A DNA stretch of 64,000 bases from Endobugula sp965214375 (GTDB lineage: Bacteria; Pseudomonadota; Gammaproteobacteria; Pseudomonadales; Cellvibrionaceae). The DNA is taken from contig OZ243947.1 of the NCBI GenBank assembly GCA_965214375.1, positions 2,356,001 to 2,420,000 of the forward strand, given 5' to 3'. This document shows positions 8,213-17,026 of this stretch, one piece after another (position 1 is the stretch's first letter; each line of letters opens with the position of its first letter). The notes beneath the pieces were generated by a model. The model was not told the DNA's origin. It did not search any database and worked only from the letters and a program-made list of their open reading frames with translations. Both the position numbers and the translations under genes were made by a program.

Positions 8213-9210
8213 CCTGTTTTTCCGTTAGACATGTCCATGGCATAATCAATTGCGGTCGTTAAGCTACCCATATCAATGTGTCCCGTACCTGCCAAATCAA
8301 GGGCTGTTCCATGGTCGACAGAGGTACGGATAATGGGGAGTCCCAAGGTAATATTGGCAGCCGCACCAAAGCCCTTATATTTAAGGACGGGTAGTCCTTG
8401 ATCATGGTACATGGCCAGAACGGCATCAGCATGCTCGAGGTGTTTGGCGGTAAATAACGTGTCTGCGGGTAGCGGCCCATGACAGATTATGCCTTCAGTG
8501 TTTAATTCTTCCAATGCCGGAATAATTGTATCAATTTCTTCTGTACCCAGATGACCATTTTCACCTGCATGAGGATTAAGTCCGCAAACCAGTATGTTGG
8601 GGTGCTTTATGGAGAACTTTTCTTGTAAATCGGTATGTAAAATTATCAGTGTGTTTTTTAATGATTCCTTTTGAATTGCCTCGGGCACATCTTTAAGAGG
8701 CAGGTGTGTGGTTGCCAGTGCAACCCGTAAACCGGATGTTGCCAATAACATGACCACCTGCTTGGTATGTGTTTGTTCTGCCAGATACTCCGTGTGACCA
8801 CTAAAAGCAATACCACCCTCATTGATGAGGCTTTTTTGAATCGGACCTGTTACCATGGCATGTGCTTGTCGTTGCTGACATGCAGTAATGGCTTTATCTA
8901 AGGTGTTTAATATGTTGCGGGCATTGCGGCTGTCAGGCGCTCCCGGTGTAACGGGTGTTGCCATTTTTTCCGGGATAAAAGCTAATTCTTTTGTTCGTAA
9001 AGTCTGAGGTGGATTGTTAAGATTAATTTCACGTAGATAGATTTCTTGTTTGAGTATTTCCGCTCTCTCTAATAATAATTCTGGATCGCTAATGACGACA
9101 AACTCATGAGGAGCCATATTGGTTTTAAATTTTCTAGCGGCATATAAAATAGCAAGATCAGGTCCAATTCCAGCCGGTTCGCCAGCGGTATAAAGAAGCC
9201 GCTTAATCAA
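8209..9210 (-). CDS. pdxA: 4-hydroxythreonine-4-phosphate dehydrogenase PdxA
   Basis: A 333-residue NAD-dependent dehydrogenase of the vitamin B6 (pyridoxal phosphate) pathway. It begins with the family N-terminus RLLYTAGEPAGIGPDL and contains FSGHTEYLAE, GLNPHAGE and YHDQGLPVLKYKGFG, all metal- or substrate-binding blocks. The start is chosen as TTG at 9210, because this gives the normal PdxA length and a 4-base TTGA overlap with the surA stop. The longer frame upstream (to 9255) would run inside surA and adds a non-homologous N-terminus. No ATG or GTG is available near the conserved start. Confidence 0.94.
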   Translation of the reverse strand: MIKRLLYTAGEPAGIGPDLAILYAARKFKTNMAPHEFVVISDPELLLERAEILKQEIYLREINLNNPPQTLRTKELAFIPEKMATPVTPGAPDSRNARNILNTLDKAITACQQRQAHAMVTGPIQKSLINEGGIAFSGHTEYLAEQTHTKQVVMLLATSGLRVALATTHLPLKDVPEAIQKESLKNTLIILHTDLQEKFSIKHPNILVCGLNPHAGENGHLGTEEIDTIIPALEELNTEGIICHGPLPADTLFTAKHLEHADAVLAMYHDQGLPVLKYKGFGAAANITLGLPIIRTSVDHGTALDLAGTGHIDMGSLTTAIDYAMDMSNGKTG

Positions 9211-10499
9211 ATGAGTATTTCCACATAAGTGTTTTCTCGCAACTCCTGCAGCCAAATGTTTAATTCGTCATGAAAGCGCTGTCGACGTAAAAAGTTAGCC
9301 GCTTGATTACGTTTGACATCATCAAAAATATCTTTTTTGCGACTGTTTTCTACTTTTAATATATGCCAGCCAAACTGTGAGCGAAAGGGTTTGCTCACTT
9401 TGCCTGAAGGTGTTTTTTGCATGGCGATTTCGAATTCTTTAACAAATTTTCCGGGTATAGACCAATCCAAGTATCCGCCATCCAGTTTGGAGCCAATGTC
9501 CTCAGAAAATTCTTTGGCTAGTGCATTAAAATCTTCTCCAGATGTGGTGCGTGAATATAAACTTTGAATTTTATTTTTCGCTTCTTCTTCAGTGAAAAGT
9601 TCGGTGACTTTAACGAGTATATGTCGTGTCTCATATTGAGTAACCACAACAGGTTGTGCTCCACGACGATCAAGGACTTTTAAAATATGAATTCCTGCAT
9701 CACTGCTAAAGGGGGGGGTTATATCTCCGCGTTGTAATGATGTCACTTGTCTAGAAAATAGTTCGGGCATGTCTTCTTTTTTTAAGATGCCCATATCTCC
9801 ACCCTTGCCAGCATTGGGTCCTTTAGAATATTTTTGTGCTATTTTGCCAAAATTGGTTTCTGGGTTTTGCAGTAATGTGTAAATTCTTTGTGCTTGTTTG
9901 CGAATACGTTTTTTATTTTTAATGGTCGTTGGCAAAAAAATATGTCCAATATGAAATTTCGGCTCGATCCAGTTTTTACCTTCTGTAGATTTGAGAAAGG
10001 TATCAATTTCTTTTTCAGTAATACGAATGCGTTGGTTGACAACGGCATTTTGGAGTCGATCAATAAGAAGACTATTGCGAATTTGTTGGGCAAAATTTTC
10101 TTGGGTGATTTTTTGATTTTTTAGGTACTCTGAAATAGAAACTCCCTGTTGGCGAATATTTTTTTCGGCGTTGCGTAGTGATTGATTGAGCTCTTCTTCA
10201 TTGATAACAATGTTCGCTTTTGTGGCAAGGTCAAGTTGTATCTTTTCAAGAATCAATAACTCTAAAGCACGATTTTCAATGCTTGCTTTGCTGGCCTTTT
10301 GTCCCCTGCTGGTTAGAGAGCGTGTAATTAGATTTTTTTTATGTTGTAGCTCGCTTTTAAAAATGACGTCATCACCAACGACAGTAACGACTTCATCGAT
10401 TTTCTTATAGGCTAGAGCATTATGGCTCGCCAATACTAAAGTTGCCAACAAGAAATATTGTAGGATTGATTTTTTAAAAAATAAATTGATTAAGAACAT
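9207..10499 (-). CDS. surA: Periplasmic chaperone and peptidyl-prolyl isomerase SurA
   Basis: A 430-residue periplasmic protein with a signal peptide ending near ALA-YKK at about residue 30, an N-terminal chaperone domain, and two parvulin-type isomerase domains (about residues 180-280 and 290-390, with ILKVLDRRG and WHILKVENS at their ends). It guides outer-membrane proteins, including LptD encoded just upstream, to the BAM complex. It lies 32 bases after lptD and overlaps pdxA. Confidence 0.96.
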   Translation of the reverse strand: MFLINLFFKKSILQYFLLATLVLASHNALAYKKIDEVVTVVGDDVIFKSELQHKKNLITRSLTSRGQKASKASIENRALELLILEKIQLDLATKANIVINEEELNQSLRNAEKNIRQQGVSISEYLKNQKITQENFAQQIRNSLLIDRLQNAVVNQRIRITEKEIDTFLKSTEGKNWIEPKFHIGHIFLPTTIKNKKRIRKQAQRIYTLLQNPETNFGKIAQKYSKGPNAGKGGDMGILKKEDMPELFSRQVTSLQRGDITPPFSSDAGIHILKVLDRRGAQPVVVTQYETRHILVKVTELFTEEEAKNKIQSLYSRTTSGEDFNALAKEFSEDIGSKLDGGYLDWSIPGKFVKEFEIAMQKTPSGKVSKPFRSQFGWHILKVENSRKKDIFDDVKRNQAANFLRRQRFHDELNIWLQELRENTYVEILI

Positions 10500-10531
10500 A
10501 ATTTAATTACAAGCGATAATTATAGTTAAAA

Positions 10532-12964
10532 CTAACGATATGAGGCTTTCCATTGTTCATACCCATCTATGGAATCATCTAATACTTTATCCCACCGTTT
10601 GCCCGTGCCGGCAAGTCCCAATAACTGGAATTCAAGGATGATACCTTCATCGTAATTCAAGTTGCTTATATTGCTAGATGTTTGACCGTCACCCAGAAAG
10701 CGTTTATAAGCAAATCTAGCCCGATAACAACAGCTGCTGTATTCGACCCCTAGGAGCTGTTTCAGTTCACGATTATTAGTCATATCATAATTGTAGTGGG
10801 CAATAAAGTTCCACTGACTTTTAGAAAATGGCAGTATGGCTGATATCTCGGCTTGTTCAGTATCATTCCCTCCTGTGTTGCGCAAAAAGCGATAACCTGT
10901 GTTAAACAAGGTACTACCATCGCGATAACGTAATGTAAGATTGTTTTCATCTACTTGGTTGCCATTATCATCATAAAGAAAACTATTGTTGATGGATAGA
11001 TGGTTGTTAACGCTGGCATTAATTTGCCCTGCAATAACAGAGCTGTTGCTAGTATCTGGTGTGCCAGTTAGGGTCACCTTTCTATCATCAAGGTAAAGTG
11101 CTTTTCCCAGACTCGCGCTAAATAATTCTCTACCCGACTGCTGATTAATGAATCTTGTTGTTAGCCCTATGGATAATTGGTTGGCATCGTCGATTCGGTC
11201 ACCACCTGAAAAGCGAGTATCATTAAACAGTTGGCTATAGCTGAAGGTTAAGTCTGAGGTGTCAAAATTAACTGCAGTATTATCACCTGTAATATTAGAC
11301 TGATCTTCAAATGCGCTATAAAAATAAAACAAGCGTGGCTCAAAGGTTTGTAGAATACGATTACCAGAACGTTCGAAGAACAGCCCGGTGTCAATCACTG
11401 CCTGTGGTACGGTTATACTGGGAGAATTATTTGCAGTTATTGCCAGTCGATCCTGATCCAAACTATAACTTAGATGCTTAAATTGGACGCGTGGATTAAA
11501 GAAGCCATATTCTGCCTCATTATTAAGTTGTAATGAGTATTTTAAACGAGCACGATTACCAATAAGTCGAGTATTTCCCGCATGATCACTATCACTATGC
11601 GCAAAGCGTGTCCATTCGTTATCCATGCGTAATTCCCAGTCATACCAGTTATACAAACCATTTAGCGTAATTTCAGGTAATTGTTTGTAAGGGCGTGTAA
11701 TATTGTTATCTAATACCTGATAACGTGTATTATCAATTGCTAGCTTCCAGTGATCAAATGCATAAGCGACATTGATTTGTTGTTTCAGACTGATTTCTGT
11801 TGAGTCACCCAGAGTGACGTTATCAAAATCATCCAGATAGTCATTATCACTGACTTGGCTGTAGTTAATTAATGTAGACCATCGTTGATTTTTGCCGCCT
11901 GTTTGGTTCAGACTGGTCAACCAGCGATCATTGCCGCGATTACGTGTTGCTTCTGCCAAGGTTAAGGAGCCATTATCAATGAGACTCTGGTTGCTTTCAG
12001 TCAGTTGATCTGTGTCATTGCTCAGATGGGTAATGATGACTTCTGTATCAAATTGCTGACTTAAATGGCGTGCTTCGGCTTCCAGCAATGCACCGTGTGC
12101 TTCTATCAAATGGGGGGTCAGTATCAGGTCGTAATTTGGTGCCAGATTGAAATAGTAGGGAATGGAAATGTTAGTGCCGCCATTACTGGAAGCGATACTG
12201 GGAAATAAGAAACCACTTTGTCTTTCGTCGCCGACGGGGAAGCGCAAATAAGGCCAGTAAAATACAGGAATATCTTTGACAGTAATACGCACATTGGTCG
12301 CATATCCTTGATTGCTTTCGGTATCAATAACAATTTTGCTACCTTTTAGATCCCAACTATCATTACCTGGCTCACAGTAGGTGAGCGAGCCCTTTTGAAT
12401 TTTTAGCACCTGTTGCTCTTTCGATAATTTTTCTCCAGTTCCTCGGATATGTGCGGAGTGGATAACATAGGTCGCATCATCAATCACCACCATATCCTTG
12501 GTTTGCGAGGCAACCCCTTTATTTGCCAACAGCAGTAAGTCCGTATCTCTTAATGTAAGTTCGCCATCAATCGTAATGGTACGGTTACTTTCATCATACA
12601 TCGCTTGGTTAGATGAGAGTTGTCGGTAGCCTTGTTTAATAAGAACATCCCCAATCAATGTGACTTTCCGTTTACCTTCGATCTCGGTAATGTGACTGCT
12701 GTTAGATGAGGTTTCCAGAGGTAATTGTGTAATATCTAGATCGACGTTGTCGTTTGCAATAGGAGAAATATAAGCTCCGCAGCTACCTGGAGTCAGTCGT
12801 TGACGTTGCTGCTCGGTTAATTGCTCGTAAGGTACCCAATCCAGAGGTTGTTTGATATCGGCGGCACTGAATACCGGTATGCAGCTTGCCAGTATGCATA
12901 ATGTGCGAGGCACGATATAAGGCAGCATACGAGATAAATCGTTGCGCGAAATAAAAGAAATCAT
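10532..12964 (-). CDS. lptD: LPS-assembly outer-membrane protein LptD
   Basis: An 810-residue outer-membrane beta-barrel that with LptE inserts lipopolysaccharide into the outer leaflet. It has a signal peptide, a periplasmic OstA-like domain (about residues 90-240, GDVLIKQGYRQLSSNQAMYD) and a long C-terminal barrel. The four cysteines needed for the inter-domain disulfides are visible: one in PGSCGAY, one in LTYCEPG and the adjacent pair in YSSCCYR. An in-frame ATG 12 codons in could be an alternative start. It is divergent from amgK. Confidence 0.95.
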   Translation of the reverse strand: MISFISRNDLSRMLPYIVPRTLCILASCIPVFSAADIKQPLDWVPYEQLTEQQRQRLTPGSCGAYISPIANDNVDLDITQLPLETSSNSSHITEIEGKRKVTLIGDVLIKQGYRQLSSNQAMYDESNRTITIDGELTLRDTDLLLLANKGVASQTKDMVVIDDATYVIHSAHIRGTGEKLSKEQQVLKIQKGSLTYCEPGNDSWDLKGSKIVIDTESNQGYATNVRITVKDIPVFYWPYLRFPVGDERQSGFLFPSIASSNGGTNISIPYYFNLAPNYDLILTPHLIEAHGALLEAEARHLSQQFDTEVIITHLSNDTDQLTESNQSLIDNGSLTLAEATRNRGNDRWLTSLNQTGGKNQRWSTLINYSQVSDNDYLDDFDNVTLGDSTEISLKQQINVAYAFDHWKLAIDNTRYQVLDNNITRPYKQLPEITLNGLYNWYDWELRMDNEWTRFAHSDSDHAGNTRLIGNRARLKYSLQLNNEAEYGFFNPRVQFKHLSYSLDQDRLAITANNSPSITVPQAVIDTGLFFERSGNRILQTFEPRLFYFYSAFEDQSNITGDNTAVNFDTSDLTFSYSQLFNDTRFSGGDRIDDANQLSIGLTTRFINQQSGRELFSASLGKALYLDDRKVTLTGTPDTSNSSVIAGQINASVNNHLSINNSFLYDDNGNQVDENNLTLRYRDGSTLFNTGYRFLRNTGGNDTEQAEISAILPFSKSQWNFIAHYNYDMTNNRELKQLLGVEYSSCCYRARFAYKRFLGDGQTSSNISNLNYDEGIILEFQLLGLAGTGKRWDKVLDDSIDGYEQWKASYR

Positions 12965-13066
12965 ATAACGTAATATCTGGATATCATCAAAAGATGCAAT
13001 TCTACTGTAAAATTGCGGTTTGGTGGTGGTTAAAATAACAATTCATTCTCAATAAGGTAGAAGCTA

Positions 13067-14095
13067 ATGCCGGATAGTAGGCAGTTACAAACATGGGTTC
13101 TGGATATATTGCAGAGTCGTGGTGTTTCACCGCAAGGTGCCTTATCGCTCAGTGCTATCAGTGGTGATGCCGGATTCCGGCAATATTTTCGTGTGGATGC
13201 AGGTGTCCCTCTCTTAGCTGTTATGGCACCTTTAACTGAAGGTGTCAGTGAGTCCGCCGCTCATTTTGCGGCACTTGCGCAAGGCTTCAAGCACCATGAT
13301 ATTCCTGTACCCGATATTTTTGCCTGTGATGAAAGCCGCAATTTTTTACTAATTGAATGTTTTCAAGGGGGAGATTTGTATGATCAGTTATCTCTTGAAA
13401 CCGTCGATGCGCTTTACAACCAAGCGTTGTTGATATTACTGCGTTTACAGCAGATATCCCACTTCAGCGTGCCAGTGGGTGAATACAACGAAGAATTGTT
13501 GCTCAATGAAATGCGGTTGTTTGAGGAATGGTTTGTTGAGCAATTGTTGGGTTATTCCTTATCCGAGGTCGAAAAAACCCAATTAACAGACTGTTTTGAT
13601 TTTCTGGTCGAGCAAGCGCTACAACAGCCCAGAGTGTTGGTACATCGCGATTATCATTCCCGTAACTTAATCTATCGTGGTGCCCAGTTGCCAGGTGTTA
13701 TTGATTTTCAAGATGCGGTCTGGGGGCCAATGACCTATGATTTAGTCTCTTTGTTGCGCGATTGTTATATACGCTGGCCTTCTGAAGATGTTAAGCGTTG
13801 GGCCTTGAGTTATGGTCGTATGGCTTATGAAGCCGGAGTGTTACCTACGGCACCTACCGATAAATTCCTGACATGGTTTGATACCATGGGCTTGCAGCGG
13901 CATATTAAGGTATTGGGGATTTTTGCACGTTTGTGGTTACGCGATCATAAAAATCGCTACCTTAAGGACTTACCGCTCGTTATGCGCTATACCCTTGAGG
14001 TTGCTGAACAGTATCCACAAACGAAAGCGTTTGCTGAATGGTTTAAGTGTGTTTTACTGCCTTTGGCAGAAGCACAGCCTTGGTATAAGGATTAG
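13067..14095 (+). CDS. amgK: Anomeric N-acetylmuramate/N-acetylglucosamine kinase AmgK
   Basis: A 342-residue aminoglycoside-phosphotransferase-fold kinase. The catalytic loop HRDYHSRNLIY and the metal motif VIDFQDAVWGPMTYDLVSLLRD are intact. In Pseudomonas relatives AmgK phosphorylates MurNAc at C1 as the first step of the peptidoglycan recycling shunt that bypasses de novo UDP-MurNAc synthesis. It sits 20 bases before murU, the next enzyme in that pathway, and is divergent from lptD, the usual arrangement. The start has AAGGTAGAAG upstream. Confidence 0.93.
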   Translation: MPDSRQLQTWVLDILQSRGVSPQGALSLSAISGDAGFRQYFRVDAGVPLLAVMAPLTEGVSESAAHFAALAQGFKHHDIPVPDIFACDESRNFLLIECFQGGDLYDQLSLETVDALYNQALLILLRLQQISHFSVPVGEYNEELLLNEMRLFEEWFVEQLLGYSLSEVEKTQLTDCFDFLVEQALQQPRVLVHRDYHSRNLIYRGAQLPGVIDFQDAVWGPMTYDLVSLLRDCYIRWPSEDVKRWALSYGRMAYEAGVLPTAPTDKFLTWFDTMGLQRHIKVLGIFARLWLRDHKNRYLKDLPLVMRYTLEVAEQYPQTKAFAEWFKCVLLPLAEAQPWYKD

Positions 14096-14115
14096 CGCCG
14101 AGCAGGAGAAAGCCC

Positions 14116-14802
14116 ATGAAAGCGATGATTTTAGCCGCGGGGCGGGGAGAGCGTATGCGCCCCTTGACCAATGAGTTGCCGAAGCCATTGTTGTGGGTAG
14201 GGGGTAAGCCATTAATCACCTATCACTTGGAAAAGCTGTCACAGTTGGGCATTCGCGAGGTGATTATTAATATCGCTTATCTCGGTGAAAAAATAAAGGC
14301 AGCGTTGTGCGATGGCTCGCAATGGAACTTATCCATTCACTATTCAGAAGAACCCGAGCCGCTGGAAACAGGCGGCGCCTTGTACCAAGCCTTACCTTTA
14401 CTCGGTGATGAACCTTTTTTACTGGTTAATGGAGATGTTTGGACAGAGTTGGATTTTGCGGCCTTGATACAGCCATTCTTACCCGGTTGTTTGGGACGTT
14501 TGTTGTTGGTCGATAATCCCACGCACAATACAGCGGGCGATTTTGCGTTGGATCAGCAGGGTTATCTGCTTAAGGCCGATCAGTGTGTCGGACAAACATA
14601 TACCTTTTCAGGTATTGCCTGCTTTCATCCAGATGTTATTCGTGCATATCCCGAGGTGAGACAAATTTTCCCTCTGCGAGAAGTGTTCCACTATTTCATT
14701 GAACGCCAACAGTTACAAGGACAGTATTATGAGGGTGTGTGGCACGATATAGGCACCCCTGACCGCCTGAATGCACTGGATCGACGTTTATCGACCAAAT
14801 AG
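14116..14802 (+). CDS. murU: N-acetylmuramate alpha-1-phosphate uridylyltransferase MurU
   Basis: A 228-residue nucleotidyltransferase with the N-terminal signature LAAGRGERMRPLT, the substrate lysine in ELPKPLL, the VNGDVW metal site and the C-terminal WHDIGTPDRL. It converts MurNAc-1-phosphate plus UTP to UDP-MurNAc, completing the recycling route begun by AmgK. It has a good ribosome-binding site (AGGAGAAA) and ends 1 base from the convergent LysR gene. Confidence 0.94.
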   Translation: MKAMILAAGRGERMRPLTNELPKPLLWVGGKPLITYHLEKLSQLGIREVIINIAYLGEKIKAALCDGSQWNLSIHYSEEPEPLETGGALYQALPLLGDEPFLLVNGDVWTELDFAALIQPFLPGCLGRLLLVDNPTHNTAGDFALDQQGYLLKADQCVGQTYTFSGIACFHPDVIRAYPEVRQIFPLREVFHYFIERQQLQGQYYEGVWHDIGTPDRLNALDRRLSTK

Positions 14803-14803
14803 C

Positions 14804-15697
14804 TTACAGGTTTTCTTTTGACATCTCTGCTATCAGCCATTCCTTAAATGCCTGCATGGCAAATGTCATTTTACGGTTTTTCTGATACACCAAGTAGAAC
14901 GCTTTTTGTAGAGTGAGGCGAATATCAATAGGGCTGACTAGATCGCCTTTTTTAATATTGTCTGCAGCCAGACTCACGTCAGCGAGCGCAATACCAACTC
15001 CTTTGAGCGCCGCAGTGACTGCCAGTGAACTGCTGGAAAAAGAAATAGGGCGTTTTGACGGGGTATATTCAGTGTTTGCCGCTGCAAACCATGCGCCCCA
15101 TTCTTCTTTGTGTTTTTTGACCATCAATAACTTGTGTTGTAACAAATCTTCCGGTTTTTCGATCGGTGATTTTTCTAGCAGTTGTGGACTGCACACAGGT
15201 ACACGTTCAGAACTGCGTAAGAAATGGCTCTCGACGCCTTCCCAATCGCCCACACCAAAGTAAACCGCGATATCAATATCGGTATGTACAAAATCGACAG
15301 CATTGGTCGAGGCATTAATGTCTAGATCAATATCCGGGTTGACGACATAAAAATCATTAATTCTTGGCAGCAACCAATGATTGAGAAATGCGGGTATGAC
15401 ACTGATGCTGAGTTCACCCGTGTTGTGTGATGCAATCAGTTCTTGAGTGCCTTTATCAATTTCCCGCAACGCTTTTTTAATGTAGGTCAGATATTGTTTG
15501 CCTGCGGCAGTAATTTCTACTTGACGTTTCTGACGTTCGAAGAGTTCGACACCGACAAAATTTTCCAGTGATTTTATTTGATGGCTGATTGCTGAAGGGG
15601 TGACAAACAGTTCTTCGGCAGCTTTATAGAAGCTACCGTTACGTGCGGCAGACTCGAAACTGCGCAATGCATTGAGTGGAGGTAAACGTTTAATAAT
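14804..15697 (-). CDS. LysR-family transcriptional regulator, GcvA-like, with unclear start
   Basis: A GcvA-type LysR regulator with an N-terminal winged helix (AAEELFVTPSAISHQIKSLE) and a C-terminal effector-binding domain. The first canonical start codon (TTG at 15667) would remove conserved residues. Upstream in frame the sequence reads IKRLPPLNALRSFESAAR, matching the usual family N-terminus, with no ATG, GTG or TTG before an in-frame stop. The likely initiator is therefore ATT (15695-15697 or 15692-15694), or the start codon has mutated and the gene is impaired. It is divergent from a small conserved gene and has a LysR-box-like palindrome 11 bases beyond. The effector is unknown. Confidence 0.8.
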   Translation of the reverse strand: MIKRLPPLNALRSFESAARNGSFYKAAEELFVTPSAISHQIKSLENFVGVELFERQKRQVEITAAGKQYLTYIKKALREIDKGTQELIASHNTGELSISVIPAFLNHWLLPRINDFYVVNPDIDLDINASTNAVDFVHTDIDIAVYFGVGDWEGVESHFLRSSERVPVCSPQLLEKSPIEKPEDLLQHKLLMVKKHKEEWGAWFAAANTEYTPSKRPISFSSSSLAVTAALKGVGIALADVSLAADNIKKGDLVSPIDIRLTLQKAFYLVYQKNRKMTFAMQAFKEWLIAEMSKENL

Positions 15698-15708
15698 GGT
15701 TATCCAAT

Positions 15709-15725
15709 GATGAATTTAATTCATC
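15709..15725. promoter_or_regulatory. Perfect 17-bp palindrome, probable LysR operator
   Basis: Two 8-base arms, GATGAATT and AATTCATC, flank one T. The inner part fits the T-N11-A LysR box. It lies between the divergent LysR gene and the small gene starting at 15851, the normal place for autoregulation and control of the neighbour. The palindrome is seen; its function is inferred. Confidence 0.6.
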
Positions 15726-15850
15726 TATTAAGTGAAATTTTGTCGTTTGTTTTTTGATCAGCGGAGGAATACTATAGCATCCGTAAACAGCAAAAAAGAC
15801 AAGTGTTGCACATTTTATCAGACAGTTTCGTTTTTAATAGGGAATACACC

Positions 15851-16012
15851 ATGACTTTAGTAACTCAATATAAAAATGCAGAAGCCATCGCAGTTGTGCG
15901 TCAAGCTGAAGAATTACGCAGTGCTGCATTTGTAGCGTTGTTCAAGGCCGCTGTGCGTAAATTAAAGCAATTAGTTCATCTGCCTTCAGATGATTTAAGA
16001 GCATCAGCCTAA
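15851..16012 (+). CDS. Small conserved protein divergent from LysR gene
   Basis: A 53-residue basic protein with a central LRSAAFVALFKAAVRKLK segment predicted to be an amphipathic helix. Small proteins with an LRS-x-A-h-x-x-LF motif occur next to GcvA-like LysR genes in many proteobacteria and resemble the DUF1127-like small basic proteins. AGGGAA lies about 7 bases upstream of ATG 15851; an upstream in-frame extension to 15803 lacks support. No function is known. Control by the adjacent LysR protein is likely from the layout. Confidence 0.7.
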   Translation: MTLVTQYKNAEAIAVVRQAEELRSAAFVALFKAAVRKLKQLVHLPSDDLRASA

Positions 16013-16094
16013 TTCGTAGAATCTTCATCCGCTACGACACTAATAGAGTGCGATTGGCTATCTACTTTATTTGACCTCCTATAGCCGTTTGGTT

Positions 16095-16128
16095 GCCGCC
16101 TTAGTTGATTGACTTTGGCGGCTTTTTT
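16095..16128 (+). terminator. Rho-independent terminator
   Basis: GCCGCC at 16095-16100 pairs with GGCGGC at 16117-16122 and is followed directly by six T. It lies about 80 bases after the small gene and would end its transcript. The 16-base loop is somewhat long. Confidence 0.6.
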
Positions 16129-16249
16129 ATAAGAAATAAATAGTATTTTGCCCGCATACGTCGTTATCAGCGTACTCATTCAGTCATTTATTATTTATAA
16201 ACTCTTTCATTGCGTGCGCTTTTGCCTCGTCTGCGAACAAAATCCTTAT

Positions 16250-17017
16250 TTATTTATCACCGCGTAATATTTTCTTGATGCATTCGCTAGCGGCAATGAA
16301 TCCAAAACTGCCAGTTACCATGCTGCTGGCGCCAAATCCACCGCTACAGTCTAATTTTGAACCGGCTTCCATCAGTTGTTTCGATTGGCAAGTGCCCACT
16401 TGATTGTCAGGGTAAGTCATTTGTTGTGTAGAATAAATGGCACTGACAGAGAAAACCCGCTTCGGATTACGGCTAAAACCATACAGCCGGCGCAAATTGT
16501 TCCTTACTTTCGCCAGCAGCGGATCATTTTTAGTTTTGCTTAAATCACCAACCATAATCTTTGTGGGGTCTGTTTTGCCGCCCGCTGAACCAATGGTGAT
16601 GACAGGTATTTTGTTGCGTTTACAATGGTTGATCAACGCGGTTTTAACAATAGCGCTATCAATAGCATCAACCACCAATGAGTATTGAGAGCTTATATAT
16701 TCTTCCAGATTTTTTTTATCGAGAAAATCTTCGATACTATCCACCGTAATATCTGGATTAATATCTTGTAGCCGTTCTCCCATCATGACAACTTTGGAAC
16801 GACCAATAGTGGTTTTCAATGTATGTATCTGACGATTGGTATTGGTAATACAAATATCATCCATGTCCATTAGGCTGATGTTGCCAACACCTGATCGTGC
16901 CAGTGCTTCGGCAACCCATGAGCCTACACCACCGATACCAATAACCAGTACATGTGATTGTTGTAATGTATCCAGAGCATCCTGCCCGTACAGTCTGACA
17001 ATCCCATCAAAAAGCAT
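16250..17017 (-). CDS. tcdA: tRNA threonylcarbamoyladenosine dehydratase TcdA
   Basis: A 255-residue E1-like enzyme of the ThiF/MoeB superfamily that cyclises t6A37 in tRNA to ct6A using ATP. It shows the nucleotide-binding GIGGVGSWVAEALARSG, the MDMDDICITNTNRQ motif and GSAGGKTDP. The C-terminus (GGFGASSMVTGSFG) is typical for the family. It follows the malic enzyme gene by 9 bases on the same strand, so co-transcription is possible without any obvious functional link. Confidence 0.93.
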   Translation of the reverse strand: MLFDGIVRLYGQDALDTLQQSHVLVIGIGGVGSWVAEALARSGVGNISLMDMDDICITNTNRQIHTLKTTIGRSKVVMMGERLQDINPDITVDSIEDFLDKKNLEEYISSQYSLVVDAIDSAIVKTALINHCKRNKIPVITIGSAGGKTDPTKIMVGDLSKTKNDPLLAKVRNNLRRLYGFSRNPKRVFSVSAIYSTQQMTYPDNQVGTCQSKQLMEAGSKLDCSGGFGASSMVTGSFGFIAASECIKKILRGDK

Positions 17018-17026
17018 CAGTGTTTT

